Origin: Halanaerobium sp. MA284_MarDTE_T2
Lineage (GTDB): Bacteria; Bacillota; Halanaerobiia; Halanaerobiales; Halanaerobiaceae
Direction: 5' to 3'
Assembly: GCF_003337245.1 (NCBI RefSeq)
Contig: NZ_QPJE01000002.1
Coordinates: forward strand, 62,001-126,000
DNA length: 64,000 nucleotides
In this document: in pieces, positions 55,596 to 64,000 of the stretch
Layout: every line of letters starts with the position of its first letter
How positions within the stretch are numbered: position 1 is the stretch's first letter
The notes under the pieces: model-generated
Database searches by the model: none
What the model saw: only the letters and a program-made list of their open reading frames with translations
What the model was told of the DNA's origin: nothing
Translations under genes and position numbers: made by a program

Positions 55596-57644
55596 TTAAA
55601 CTCCAATTCCGAGCAGCTTTCCTCCCTGGTAGATTATAAATGATACTATCCAGGCTAAAACAAAAAGATATGAAGCTGTGAAAATAGTCCATTTCCAGCT
55701 CTGAGTTTCTGATTTTACTGCTCCAAGTGTTGCTATACACGGTGTATATAGAAGTACCATAGTTAAAAATGAATATGCTGCCAGTGGACTAAAATTAGTC
55801 TGTAGGGCTGCTCTTAATCCACCCTCTCCAGCTGCATAAACAACACCAAGTGTACCAACAACTACCTCTTTAGCTAAAATACCAAAAATAAGTGAAGATG
55901 CTGCCTGCCAGCTGCCAAATCCTAAAGGCTCAAATATTGGAGCTGCAAGCTGTCCAAACTGTCCAATTAAACTTTCTGCAGAAGCATAATCTACACCTAA
56001 GGGTAAATTGGCAAGTACCCAGATTAGAACTACAACTGAGAAGATAATTGTACCCGCTTTTTTAATAAAAGCTCCAACTTTTTCCCACATGTGTATGAAA
56101 ACTCCTTTTAGAGTTGGAAATCTATAAGGGGGTAGTTCCATAACAAAGTGTGATCTCTCACCTTTAAATAACACTTTATTAAAAATCCCTGCCATAACCA
56201 CTGCCATTATAATCCCCAGTGCATAGAGTGAAAAAACAACTGTACTGGCATGATTAGGGAATAAAGCTCCTGCAAAAATTACATAAACAGGCAATCTGGC
56301 TGAACAGGACATTAATGGATTAATTAAAATAGAAATAATTCGATCGCGCTTACTGTCTAAGGTTCTGGTTGCCATTACTCCAGGCACATTACAGCCAAAA
56401 CCAACAATCATTGGAATAAATGATTTCCCATGGAGCCCGAGTTTACTCATTACCTTATCCATAACATAAGCTGCTCTTGACATATAGCCACTGTCCTCTA
56501 AAACACCTATAGCCAGAAACAATAAAAAGATATTGGGAATAAAGACCAGTACTGAACCTACACCACCAATAATTCCATCAGTAATAAAAGAGGTAATAAG
56601 GGGAGAAACCCCTGCTCCTGTCAATAAACCACCAATCCAGGTTCCTGCTGCTGCAAAAAATGCTTCTATATATCCAATCAGCGGATCACCAACAGTAAAA
56701 GTAAATTTAAAAATACCCCACATTACTGCCATAAAAATTGGAATGCCGAGATATTTATTGGTTATTACTGCATCAATTTTATCAGATACATTTTCAGGCT
56801 CCTGACCTTCCTCCGGTCTTTGAACACATTCTTCTATAACTTTATTTATAAATTCATATTTTTTATCAATAATAATATTATCAAAATCATCTTCTGCTTT
56901 TAGTTCTCTTTCAGCAATTAAACTTTTAATTTTTTTTGCTTTTGAAACTCCCACTTCTCGTTCCACCAATTTTACAGCTTCTGGATCATGTTCAATTAAT
57001 TTAACTGCAGTCCAGCGGTGACTGATCTGAGCTGTAAAACCAAATTCTTTAAGCATTGAAACTACTTCACCAATTAAAGCTTCTAGTTCACTATCGTAAT
57101 CAATTTTGAGAGCTGTTTCAGATAAATCTCTATTTTCAACAGTTTTTTCTAAAAGGTTACTAATACCTCTACCGCGGCTGGCCACTGTTTCCACAACAGG
57201 TGTTCCCAACATTTGACCAAGCTTCTCCTTATTAATTATGATCCCCTTTTTCTCAGCTTCATCAGCCATATTTAAAACAGCAATCAAATCTACTCCCATT
57301 TCTAAAAGCTGGACTGTAAAATATAAGTTTCTTTCCAAATTGGAAGAATTAATAATATTTAAAACTACATCATAATCACCGGCTGTCAAAAAATCTCTTG
57401 CTACAATTTCATCTTCCGAATATGCACCTAATGAATATGTGCCGGGAAGATCAATAACTTCCAGTGAAAAATTCTGATAGGAAACCCTTCCCGTTTTCTT
57501 TTCTACTGTAACTCCAGGCCAGTTACCAACATGCTGTCTGGAACCTGTCAATTCGTTGAACATTGTTGTTTTCCCTGAGTTTGGGTTTCCGGCCAGGGCA
57601 ATTCTTATTTGATTATCTTTTCTCTTGCTTTTATTTAATGCCAT
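55596..57644 (-). CDS. feoB: Ferrous iron transport protein FeoB
   Basis: A 682-residue GTPase-permease. The cytosolic G-domain has G1 GNPNSGKTTMFN (about 17-28), G3 DLPGTYSLGAYSEDE and G4 NMADEAEKKG. About ten hydrophobic segments follow, with the duplicated Gate regions (NPLMSCSARLPVYVIF, TPCIATLGAVKSET). It moves Fe2+ across the membrane. Its start abuts feoA (ATG at 57644), in the operon dtxR-like, feoA, feoB, Cys-rich protein. Confidence 0.95.
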   Translation of the reverse strand: MALNKSKRKDNQIRIALAGNPNSGKTTMFNELTGSRQHVGNWPGVTVEKKTGRVSYQNFSLEVIDLPGTYSLGAYSEDEIVARDFLTAGDYDVVLNIINSSNLERNLYFTVQLLEMGVDLIAVLNMADEAEKKGIIINKEKLGQMLGTPVVETVASRGRGISNLLEKTVENRDLSETALKIDYDSELEALIGEVVSMLKEFGFTAQISHRWTAVKLIEHDPEAVKLVEREVGVSKAKKIKSLIAERELKAEDDFDNIIIDKKYEFINKVIEECVQRPEEGQEPENVSDKIDAVITNKYLGIPIFMAVMWGIFKFTFTVGDPLIGYIEAFFAAAGTWIGGLLTGAGVSPLITSFITDGIIGGVGSVLVFIPNIFLLFLAIGVLEDSGYMSRAAYVMDKVMSKLGLHGKSFIPMIVGFGCNVPGVMATRTLDSKRDRIISILINPLMSCSARLPVYVIFAGALFPNHASTVVFSLYALGIIMAVVMAGIFNKVLFKGERSHFVMELPPYRFPTLKGVFIHMWEKVGAFIKKAGTIIFSVVVLIWVLANLPLGVDYASAESLIGQFGQLAAPIFEPLGFGSWQAASSLIFGILAKEVVVGTLGVVYAAGEGGLRAALQTNFSPLAAYSFLTMVLLYTPCIATLGAVKSETQSWKWTIFTASYLFVLAWIVSFIIYQGGKLLGIGV

Positions 57645-57877
57645 TAATTTTCACATCCTTCAGTGTCTACCATTACTTTATGGGCCATTCCATGTCCAAT
57701 TACAATTCTATTGTCTCCAAGACCAACTATCAGTGGCCCATCAGAACTTTTATAAATTTTAACTTTTTTACCAGTTACAAATCCTAAATTTGTTAATTTT
57801 CCTTTTGCAGTTCTTCCACCAACTATTTTTTTAATACAGGCTGTTTCACCTGGTCTTAACATTGCTAAAGGGATCAA
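57644..57877 (-). CDS. feoA: FeoA protein
   Basis: A 77-residue SH3-like FeoA domain (LAMLRPGETACIKKIVGG, LTNLGFVTGKKVKI, VIGHGMAHKVMV). It is a cytoplasmic partner of FeoB. It overlaps feoB by 1 bp and follows the repressor gene by 2 bp. Confidence 0.93.
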   Translation of the reverse strand: MIPLAMLRPGETACIKKIVGGRTAKGKLTNLGFVTGKKVKIYKSSDGPLIVGLGDNRIVIGHGMAHKVMVDTEGCEN

Positions 57878-57879
57878 TT

Positions 57880-58572
57880 TTATACCTCCTTTACCAGAAT
57901 CTCTGCAGCTTCATTCTGGCGTAAACTCAAACTATATCCTCTAATTTTAACTTCAATTGGGTCTCCCATAGGTGCTTTACCTTTTACAGTAATCTTTGTT
58001 CCTCTGGTAAGGCCCATATCCATCAATTTTCTCTTTAATTTTCCCTTTGCATTAATCTTTATTATTTCTGCTTCTACAGCTACATCTATCTGATTTAAAT
58101 TTAAATTTTTTGTATCTGCTGCCATATTCTTTACCCCCTCTTTATTGTTAACAAAAAACTCACTGAGGCAACTATCATCTTCATCTATAATATTTTGCTT
58201 TATCAAATACTGATTTAATTTTTCTACGGTTTGATAACTAACATTGTGTTCAATTAAACATGCATCATGATCAGCAGTATCTTTTTTAACTCCCAGAAGT
58301 CCATACAGAAATTTGAAAATTATTTTATGGACACAATCAATTTTTTTAGCATAAACTGCACCATTTTCTGTCAGAAGTACCGGTCCATATTTTTTCTGTT
58401 TGACCAACCCTTTTACACTTAATTTACCTATCATTTCATTAACACTTGATGCTGCGACTTCCATATCTGAAGCAATATCTGTAATTCTTGCTGAACCATT
58501 TTTATTGCTCAAATGGAAAATAACTTCAAGATAATCTTCAAGTGATTTTGACAGCAAAATTTCTTCCTTCAT
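57880..58572 (-). CDS. DtxR-family metal-dependent repressor
   Basis: A three-domain repressor of about 230 residues. The winged HTH (LEDYLEVIFHLSNKNGSARI, then TDIASDMEVAASSVNEMIGKL) is followed by the metal-binding/dimerisation domain (HDACLIEHNVS, ...) and a C-terminal FeoA/SH3-like domain (MDMGLTRGTKITVKGKAPMG). The ATG at 58572 with AGAGGT 6 bp upstream is preferred over the GTG at 58578. It is likely to sense Fe2+ and repress the feo operon, including itself. Confidence 0.9.
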   Translation of the reverse strand: MKEEILLSKSLEDYLEVIFHLSNKNGSARITDIASDMEVAASSVNEMIGKLSVKGLVKQKKYGPVLLTENGAVYAKKIDCVHKIIFKFLYGLLGVKKDTADHDACLIEHNVSYQTVEKLNQYLIKQNIIDEDDSCLSEFFVNNKEGVKNMAADTKNLNLNQIDVAVEAEIIKINAKGKLKRKLMDMGLTRGTKITVKGKAPMGDPIEVKIRGYSLSLRQNEAAEILVKEV

Positions 58573-58584
58573 AATCACACCTCT

Positions 58585-58600
58585 TTTAGGAAAACCTAAA
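58585..58600. promoter_or_regulatory. Candidate DtxR-type operator
   Basis: The 16-bp perfect palindrome TTTAGGAAAACCTAAA sits directly upstream of the repressor's ribosome site. Its half-sites TTAGG/CCTAA equal those of DtxR/IdeR boxes, suggesting autoregulation. Confidence 0.6.
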
Positions 58601-58623
58601 TTAAATTCAAAAAAATATTTAAT

Positions 58624-58638
58624 TGATAATGATTTTCA
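58624..58638. promoter_or_regulatory. Candidate Fur box
   Basis: TGATAATGATTTTCA differs by one base from the 7-1-7 Fur consensus TGATAAT-n-ATTATCA. It lies 24 bp from the DtxR-type palindrome, within the feo promoter region next to a TATAAT-containing stretch. Confidence 0.55.
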
Positions 58639-58667
58639 ATTTCAATTCTATCTTAATTATAATATAA

Positions 58668-58923
58668 TTTGAGCTATTTTGTCAAGAAAAAAATCTGCCG
58701 AAAAACCCGGCAGATTAGTAATAATAATTATTCCTAATAAGGAAATTCTAATTTAATTTTAATCTTGCTTTAATAATTCTTTAATACTGCTGTGCTATTA
58801 TATATTTACACTGTTAATAGCCAGCTGCTCTTTTTCCCTAATTAAAGCAGATACTTATCTGCTTTTACATAGAGATCTTTCCTTCTTGTTTGCCCGGCCT
58901 TATTTTGGAGGCCGGGTTTTTTT
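58668..58923 (+). ncRNA. Candidate plus-strand small RNA ending at a strong terminator
   Basis: The GCCCGGCC/GGCCGGG stem at 58893-58916, with seven T residues to 58923, is a textbook terminator on the plus strand, yet no plus-strand gene precedes it. Upstream lie two more hairpins (TCTGCCG/CGGCAGA at 58694-58714 and AGCAGAT/ATCTGCT near 58847-58863). A TATAAT-like element and the Fur box lie just left of them. On the minus strand the first hairpin has its own T-tract and may instead terminate the reductase transcript. No long open frame is present. Confidence 0.4.
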
Positions 58924-58938
58924 ATTTGACATTCTTAT

Positions 58939-60675
58939 TTACTCAGCATTTTTCAGTGCATCTTTTACTGCTTCGATTAGTCCATTACTGGTATAAGTAG
59001 CACCAGATACTATTTCTACATCCGGACTATTTATTTCTTCTATTTTTTCACTTAATTTTTCTATTGCACTATCTGCAATTTCTGGAGTATCCTCATGTGA
59101 GAATACCGTTACACTTTTAATCTTACCATTACTTACTCTTACTGATACCTCAATTGGACCATGTAAACCTCTGCCTAAACCAGTATATGTACCATCCTTA
59201 TATACTTTATCACTAACTGCAGAAACTTCTTTTTCTACTTCAATAAGGTTTGCAGCAGCATTTTCTCCTGCAATTTTTCCAAATACAAATGCCTGAAGAA
59301 GTCCATTACCTGACATATATGCAGGTCCACCAGAACTTGAAAATCCTTCAGTTACTCCACCAGCAGCATAAAGACCTTTAATTACTTCACCATCAGTCTT
59401 TAATACCTGAGCATCTGTATTAATTACAATACCACCCTGAGTATGGCGCAGATCACTTGTTACTTCAATTGCATAAAATGGAGCTTCCCAGTTTTCGGGA
59501 AGTTTAGTCCTATTAAATCTTCCTTCTCCAACTTTAATGGCTTCTCTGTAATTAGCAAATACTTCTTTCATACCTTCAGAATCAAGTCCAATTTTTTCTG
59601 CCAGTTCTGCCGGAGTATCAGCTTTAAAGAGAATTCCGTCTTCTTCATATTTTTCTAAAGCAGATGTTCCCTCAGCAACATTTTTATCCAGAACAAGATA
59701 AGCTATATTCCCAGGCTGATTGATTACATGTGCAGAAAGCTCTGAATAACCTAAATACTCATCAGTAAAGCGAGCGGTGTTGGTGTTAACCAAAATAGCT
59801 CCTCTGTAAAGCATTGATAAATCAAGGCTGTCTTTTGTTATATTACTGATTGGAGCATAGCCCTGATATGCATCCATATTGGCAACATCTGCCCCTAATT
59901 TTACTGCCCAGACAATACCTTCACCTGTAGCACCTGGAGCAACTCTTGGATATGCTGCTGTAATTTCCGGTATATATTTTTTCATCATTTCATCATTTGC
60001 TGCAAAACCACTTGTAGCAAGAATTACATTATCAGCTTTAATTACAATAATTTCACCCGAAACGTTTTCTGCTGTTACACCAATCACTCTATCATCATTA
60101 GTGGTTAAAAGACCTGTACCCGGTGTTTCCAGCAGAACTCTAATATTATCTCTTGCATAGATTTCATCAATCAATACCTTTGTAATTTCTGCACCCTGAC
60201 CTTCTGCCTGATGCATTCTATAATTTGACTGTCCTTTATAAAGGAAACCAGTTAACAGATTCCACTTTACGCCGAGCTCATCCATCCACTCTACTATATC
60301 TCCAGCATTTAAAGCAATAGTATCTACTAAATCCTGCCTCACACTGTAATGTGAAGGACGAAGAATATCCAGGGCAAGCTGTTCTGGAGTATCAACAATT
60401 CCTGCTTCTGCCTGAAAAGATGTTCCTGCAGCCGGAATAATACCAGCTGAAAGCATTGTTGCTCCACCCATATATGCCATCTTCTCTAATAAAATGACAT
60501 CTGCTCCATTTTCAGAAGCTTTAAGTGCAGATACCAGGCCTGCCCCCCCACCACCGATTACAACTACATCTGCTTCCATAATGTTTGTATCATCCTGTGC
60601 TGATATATTTAGTGTTAGTGTAAAGGTCATCACTATACTTAATAGCACTACTGATAATTTATAAATTTTATTCAT
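58939..60675 (-). CDS. Exported FAD-dependent reductase with FMN-binding domain
   Basis: A 578-residue flavoprotein of the fumarate/urocanate reductase group. A signal peptide (about 1-26, ending ISA-QD) directs export. The FAD domain has VVVIGGGGAGLVSALKA and GLYAAGGVTEGFSSSGGPAYM. The C-terminal FMN-binding domain (about 490-578) ends VSGATYTSNGLIEAV, whose Thr is the covalent FMN attachment site transferred by ApbE in relatives. No haem motif is present. The electron acceptor could be fumarate, urocanate or another enoate; this cannot be decided here. Confidence 0.88.
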   Translation of the reverse strand: MNKIYKLSVVLLSIVMTFTLTLNISAQDDTNIMEADVVVIGGGGAGLVSALKASENGADVILLEKMAYMGGATMLSAGIIPAAGTSFQAEAGIVDTPEQLALDILRPSHYSVRQDLVDTIALNAGDIVEWMDELGVKWNLLTGFLYKGQSNYRMHQAEGQGAEITKVLIDEIYARDNIRVLLETPGTGLLTTNDDRVIGVTAENVSGEIIVIKADNVILATSGFAANDEMMKKYIPEITAAYPRVAPGATGEGIVWAVKLGADVANMDAYQGYAPISNITKDSLDLSMLYRGAILVNTNTARFTDEYLGYSELSAHVINQPGNIAYLVLDKNVAEGTSALEKYEEDGILFKADTPAELAEKIGLDSEGMKEVFANYREAIKVGEGRFNRTKLPENWEAPFYAIEVTSDLRHTQGGIVINTDAQVLKTDGEVIKGLYAAGGVTEGFSSSGGPAYMSGNGLLQAFVFGKIAGENAAANLIEVEKEVSAVSDKVYKDGTYTGLGRGLHGPIEVSVRVSNGKIKSVTVFSHEDTPEIADSAIEKLSEKIEEINSPDVEIVSGATYTSNGLIEAVKDALKNAE

Positions 60676-60923
60676 TTTTATCCTCCTGTATTTACATATC
60701 GTTGATTTTTTGTTGTGTTTATAACGTATTCCCTGTACTATAAAACTATTCTCTCAAACTGTATTCTTTTTTATCACGCCCTTTTATGTTATTTTCTTCA
60801 CATATATGTTGAAAAAAGATCCATTATATCATATACTTTTACATGAAGTTTTATATTCCTTCTTTAAATTATGATCTTCACAAATAAATTAAATTCTCAT
60901 ATGAAAGGATAATCTGCAGGATT

Positions 60924-61325
60924 ATGAAAAATAATCTTTTTATTTATACAACAAAATATGACTGGATTTTGATAATATCTATACTGCTGATCAGTGTTAT
61001 GATGTTTTTTATCCCTTTTTTTGGAATTACTTCTCTATTTAACAGCAGTACTGAAACACATAAAACAGTTGTTATAAGGGCTGAAAATAGAATTGAAAAA
61101 ATATCACTTGATAAAAGTTTTACAGATAAACCTGTAATAATTGAAGTCAAAGGACCAATTGGAATCAGTAAAGTTGCAATGCACAAAGGGAAAATATGGA
61201 TGGAAGAAGCTCCAGATGATGATCCACATAAATTGTGCGAAAAAATAGGGATTATTGATTCTGTTGGTCCCAGACTTGTCTGTGTTCCCAATAATGTTAT
61301 AGTCTGGATAGAAGTAAATAAATAA
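60924..61325 (+). CDS. NusG domain II-type membrane protein
   Basis: A 133-residue protein with one N-terminal transmembrane segment (WILIISILLISVMMFFIPFF) and an extracytoplasmic NusG_II domain ending CVPNNVIVWIEV. Relatives are often encoded beside Rnf/ApbE-type or FMN-binding proteins. Here it is divergent from an exported FMN-binding reductase, so a shared role in extracytoplasmic flavin redox chemistry is plausible but inferred. Confidence 0.8.
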   Translation: MKNNLFIYTTKYDWILIISILLISVMMFFIPFFGITSLFNSSTETHKTVVIRAENRIEKISLDKSFTDKPVIIEVKGPIGISKVAMHKGKIWMEEAPDDDPHKLCEKIGIIDSVGPRLVCVPNNVIVWIEVNK

Positions 61326-61336
61326 ACTTCTAAAAT

Positions 61337-61993
61337 TTAAATATCCCATCTTTTCTTATAATAAACATCTGTAAGAAATTCATATTCGAATTTTAAGGAA
61401 TCAGAATATGTTTTTAATAGTATCTGATAATTTTCTTCAGTTATATTCTTTTCTAAAATCTCAATTAGATCACTGACAAGTTCTTCAAAACTTTTTTCTT
61501 TATATGCTGAAGCCCACTCTAAATATAGGTGATTATTATTATACTTGAGTTCGCTCTTATGATGTTTATAAACTTCTAAATAACTATAATAACATGGGAG
61601 TAAAGCAGCAATACCTCTGGCAAAGCCCCCCTTTACACTCTGAGAAATTAGATAATTGCTGTAAGCAATATTTGCCCGGGTCAGCTTTACTTCTCCAGCT
61701 TCTTTTGGACTTATTTTAAGTGAACTGAGCAGCTTTATGTAATTTTCAAATTCTACTTCAGACTCACTGTAAATGACTCTGATTAGCTTTCGGCGAATAT
61801 TTATATCTTCTGCTTTAGAGATAAGAATCCCCATATTTGCCATTGATTGATCAAGATAGTTGTAGTCCTGTTTTAAGAAAAACTTAAAAATAGAAAAATC
61901 CAGCTGACCCTGATAAAGTTCTTTCATAAAAGGATGATCTATTATTTTTTGCGTAACACCTCTATTCTGCTTTTTAAAAGACGAAAAATCCAC
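61337..61993 (-). CDS. tenA: TenA-family aminopyrimidine aminohydrolase
   Basis: A 218-residue all-helical TenA/thiaminase II protein that salvages the pyrimidine of degraded thiamin. The catalytic Cys is in GIAALLPCYYSYLEV (about 132), with the acidic and aromatic residues of the pocket visible (FLKQDYNYLDQ, LYLEWASAY). It directly follows the methyltransferase (stop next to start) and is near thiM, supporting a thiamin-salvage cluster. Confidence 0.9.
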   Translation of the reverse strand: MDFSSFKKQNRGVTQKIIDHPFMKELYQGQLDFSIFKFFLKQDYNYLDQSMANMGILISKAEDINIRRKLIRVIYSESEVEFENYIKLLSSLKISPKEAGEVKLTRANIAYSNYLISQSVKGGFARGIAALLPCYYSYLEVYKHHKSELKYNNNHLYLEWASAYKEKSFEELVSDLIEILEKNITEENYQILLKTYSDSLKFEYEFLTDVYYKKRWDI

Positions 61994-62689
61994 CTATTTT
62001 ACCCCCTTAAACACTACATAACTACCCATTTTGTAACCTTCTACAGCCTTTTCTATTTTCTGATCACTATATTTAGGATTATTGAGCAGTGTCTGGACAG
62101 CTTTTATATTTTTAAAACCCACTTTTTTCATTAAAGAAAGCAGCTCTTCGCTGGAAATCCATTCTGTGTTTTCAATGAATTTCATGGGATATGGGTACTT
62201 GGGGGCCAGTTTTTTATCATAAAATCCTTCCTGATTAGTTAACCTATAAAGCATAGCAAAGGCCCCTTCTGCGGGAAGAATAGATATTATAACTTCTCCC
62301 CCTTTTTTAAGAATTCGATAAGCCTCCTTAACTGCTTTTTCTTTATCTTCAACATAAGCCAGTATTGTACCCAGCAGAACCTGACTACAGCTTCCATCTT
62401 CTAGAGGTATATCTTCTGCTCTCCCTGGTTTTACATCAATTCCTTTAGCCCGGGCCAGCTCTGCCATACCAGTAGAAGGTTCCACACCTTTTTTGATACC
62501 AAGTTCTTCTGCAAAAAGCCCATTGCCAATACCAATACTAACACAATTTTCTGGATCACTGACCATTTCCTTTAACGCATTTAACTCAGAGTAAAATAAA
62601 TTTTTGTTGTTTTTAAACCAGCTTTCAAAATCGGCAGCACCTCTGTTAAATTTCTGATTATGAATTGACAGTTCCTCTGTTTCAGTCAT
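61994..62689 (-). CDS. SAM-dependent methyltransferase, unknown substrate
   Basis: A 231-residue class I methyltransferase of the Methyltransf_11 type: CVSIGIGNGLFAEELGIKKG (motif I), ELARAKGIDVKPGRAEDIPL, LLGTILAYVEDKEKAVKEAY and KKGGEVIISILP. It lies between a fold-back element and tenA, adjacent end to end. Its role in thiamin metabolism is not established, and linkage is the only hint. Confidence 0.85.
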   Translation of the reverse strand: MTETEELSIHNQKFNRGAADFESWFKNNKNLFYSELNALKEMVSDPENCVSIGIGNGLFAEELGIKKGVEPSTGMAELARAKGIDVKPGRAEDIPLEDGSCSQVLLGTILAYVEDKEKAVKEAYRILKKGGEVIISILPAEGAFAMLYRLTNQEGFYDKKLAPKYPYPMKFIENTEWISSEELLSLMKKVGFKNIKAVQTLLNNPKYSDQKIEKAVEGYKMGSYVVFKGVK

Positions 62690-62729
62690 TTTTTATCTCC
62701 TTTCAAATTTAAATATTTAATATAACATA

Positions 62730-62988
62730 GACTTTCCCCATTTTTTATATACTGCTGCAAAAAGGGGAGATGCAGGAATATTGAAATTTTTAGTCAATGA
62801 ATCTTAACGAAATGAAGGAAGAAATAGGGTTGAACTGCAGGATGGAGTGAGCTAATCATGAGTCAGGAGGACTCATTGATTAGTGTGCCCTATTTCACAC
62901 CCGAATTGAGTTTTAGATAAATCTAAAAATTTCGTTGATGACTAAAGCCCCTTTTTGCAGCTTGAAAATAAATTTTGTGGAAACTCCT
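62730..62988 (+). mobile_element. Fold-back MITE-like element, copy C
   Basis: About 257 bp, nearly identical to copies A and B. It begins GACTTTCCCC and ends GTGGAAACTCCT; one terminal base differs from copy B (GTGG versus GGGG). The perfect 14-bp direct repeat TTTAATATAACATA flanks it at 62716-62729 and 62989-63002. No open frame. Confidence 0.85.
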
Positions 62989-63007
62989 TTTAATATAACA
63001 TATTGAT

Positions 63008-63225
63008 GTGTCCACAAAAAGGGTATTTGCGGAACTTTAGGCATTTTTCGTTAATCAATCTTAATGAGTTAGAAAGATAAATAAGACCTCAGCACATGAT
63101 GTGCTGAGCTAATCCTGATACAGGATGTCTCATTTGATTAGGAAGTCTTTATTTCTCTTGTAAACGAATTTTAGTTTGATCGAAAAATGAATTAGAGACG
63201 CAAATAACCTTTTTGTGTGAGAACC
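63008..63225. mobile_element. Second fold-back element, unrelated in sequence
   Basis: Terminal arms ACAAAAAGGGTATTTGCG and CGCAAATAACCTTTTTGTG are nearly complementary. Inner arms CATTTTTCG/CGAAAAATG continue the pairing. The centre holds strong hairpins (CTCAGCACAT/ATGTGCTGAG and CCTGATACAGG). It has no coding frame. The architecture mirrors the 258-bp family, but the sequence is different. It starts only 6 bp past the duplication of copy C. Confidence 0.6.
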
Positions 63226-63231
63226 ATATAT

Positions 63232-64000
63232 TTAGTTATAAATTTCAAAACTATTTAATAGATCTTTATTTTTCTGCAGCCTATAAATACCATCCATAAA
63301 CTTAATCTTAAAATACGCAGGTGCAGCAGCCTCTGCAGCTTTTTCAGCACAGAGATTATATAATAATACAGCAGATACAATTTTTTTAAAATTTTCTGTC
63401 CGGTCATTATCCATCAGTGATGAAAACACAGCCAGAGTACTTCCCAGCATACAGCCTGTACCGACTACCTCTGACATCATTTTATCCCCTCTTGCAAAGC
63501 TTATATTATTTTTTTGATCAGCAATAAAATCTTCAGCACCTGTAGCAACAATTATCGCATTTTGTTCAGCAGCAAGTTTTAACGCAGACTTCTTGTAGCT
63601 ATCTCCACTGGAAAGCGATTCTACACCAAGCATTTCTGCTTTACCACCTCCCAGTACATCTATTTCACTCTGATTACCTTTGATAACTGCAAAGTCTACT
63701 TTTTTAAGTAATTTTTTGACTGTCATGAGGCGAAAATCGGTAGCTCCAACCCCTACAGGATCTAAAACAACAGGAATGTTAAGCTCATTTGCCCTTTCAG
63801 CTGATTTTAACATTATTTCTAAATTTTTATCATTAAGAATACCAGTATTTATTAATAAAGCTGCTGCAGAGTTAAGCATTTCCTGAGCATCTTCAACACT
63901 ACCTCCAGACATTACAGGTAATGCTCCCCAGTTTAAAGTAATATTTGCACAATCATTAATAGTAACCTCATTTGTAATCTGAAGAATAAGTGGCCTTCTG
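63232..64000 (-). CDS. thiM: Hydroxyethylthiazole kinase, N-terminus beyond the window
   Basis: Phosphorylates the thiazole moiety for thiamin salvage. It is open from the right edge: the frame reads RPLILQITNEVTINDCANIT, then LNWGALPVMSGGSVEDAQEM, matching the conserved ThiM start PLVHxITNxVTxNxxANxxLAxGxSPxM. The ATP-binding GTGCMLGSTLAVF lies near the C-terminus, and VLDPVGVGATDFR is in the core. About 256 codons are visible. With tenA it indicates salvage of thiamin breakdown products. Confidence 0.92.
   Translation of the reverse strand, partial: RRPLILQITNEVTINDCANITLNWGALPVMSGGSVEDAQEMLNSAAALLINTGILNDKNLEIMLKSAERANELNIPVVLDPVGVGATDFRLMTVKKLLKKVDFAVIKGNQSEIDVLGGGKAEMLGVESLSSGDSYKKSALKLAAEQNAIIVATGAEDFIADQKNNISFARGDKMMSEVVGTGCMLGSTLAVFSSLMDNDRTENFKKIVSAVLLYNLCAEKAAEAAAPAYFKIKFMDGIYRLQKNKDLLNSFEIYN

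Noticed and set aside
55316-58578. The FeoA-like domain at the end of the DtxR-type repressor as a novel fusion
   Set aside because: Classical three-domain DtxR proteins carry an SH3/FeoA-like C-terminal domain, so this is the normal architecture.

Overview
The window reads as a low-GC, strictly anaerobic Firmicute. Pointers are Rex, YabA, RicT, the DarA/YaaQ c-di-AMP receptor, a long Bacillus-type SRP RNA with an Alu domain, a single-chain pyruvate:ferredoxin oxidoreductase and a class III (oxygen-sensitive) ribonucleotide reductase. A halanaerobial origin would fit the gene content and the many Glu/Asp-rich proteins, but this is inference. No rRNA, prophage or CRISPR array was seen.

Layout. 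0-3 kb: threonine synthase (cut by the left edge), a second fold-II PLP enzyme and a candidate structured RNA. 3-5 kb: two divergent OsmC-type genes and an exported MliC-like protein. 5.3-22.5 kb: an almost unbroken minus-strand housekeeping block (rlmH, walJ, rex, metG, rsmI, trmN6, yabA, ricT, holB, darA, tmk, trxB, guaB, recR, ybaB, dnaX, SRP RNA, two tRNA-Ser, tadA, tRNA-Arg). From tadA down to metG the order matches the origin-proximal arm of Bacillus subtilis, so the replication origin is expected to the right of this block. 22.5-24.3 kb: a graveyard of mobile DNA (fold-back element, IS3, IS1380 and serine-recombinase remnants) that ends exactly where a BMP-type nucleoside ABC operon begins. 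The binding-protein gene has lost its signal peptide at that junction. A guanine/nucleoside deaminase follows. 29.7-32.4 kb: an EAL-HDOD gene frameshifted by a 16-bp tandem duplication, next to a PAS-GGDEF diguanylate cyclase. 32.6-36 kb: iron alcohol dehydrogenase, a degraded ECF-like gene, an Fe-S aldo/keto reductase and a MerR regulator. 36-41.6 kb: pyruvate:ferredoxin oxidoreductase, an exported DUF2330-like protein and a cold-shock protein.

41.7-44.8 kb holds the most striking feature. The class III ribonucleotide reductase appears to be split: the 680-residue NrdD stops after its zinc-binding cysteines and lacks the glycyl-radical region, while a separate 45-codon gene with its own strong ribosome site and terminator encodes exactly that region. 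NrdG, the activase, lies between them. 44.9-51.2 kb: a zinc/manganese ABC operon led by a giant 1258-residue double-DUF445 protein. 51.28-51.40 kb: six DnaA-box-like sites in 112 bp. 51.5-55.3 kb: a cation efflux protein and a LytS/LytTR-type two-component pair. 55.3-58.6 kb: a feo iron-uptake operon with a DtxR-type repressor and two candidate iron-regulatory operators. 58.9-61.3 kb: an exported FAD/FMN reductase and a NusG-II protein. 61.3-64 kb: TenA, a methyltransferase and thiM (cut by the right edge).

A fold-back repeat of about 258 bp occurs three times nearly identically, with 10-14-bp direct repeats at its borders, and several times as fragments. A second element of similar architecture but different sequence lies beside one copy.
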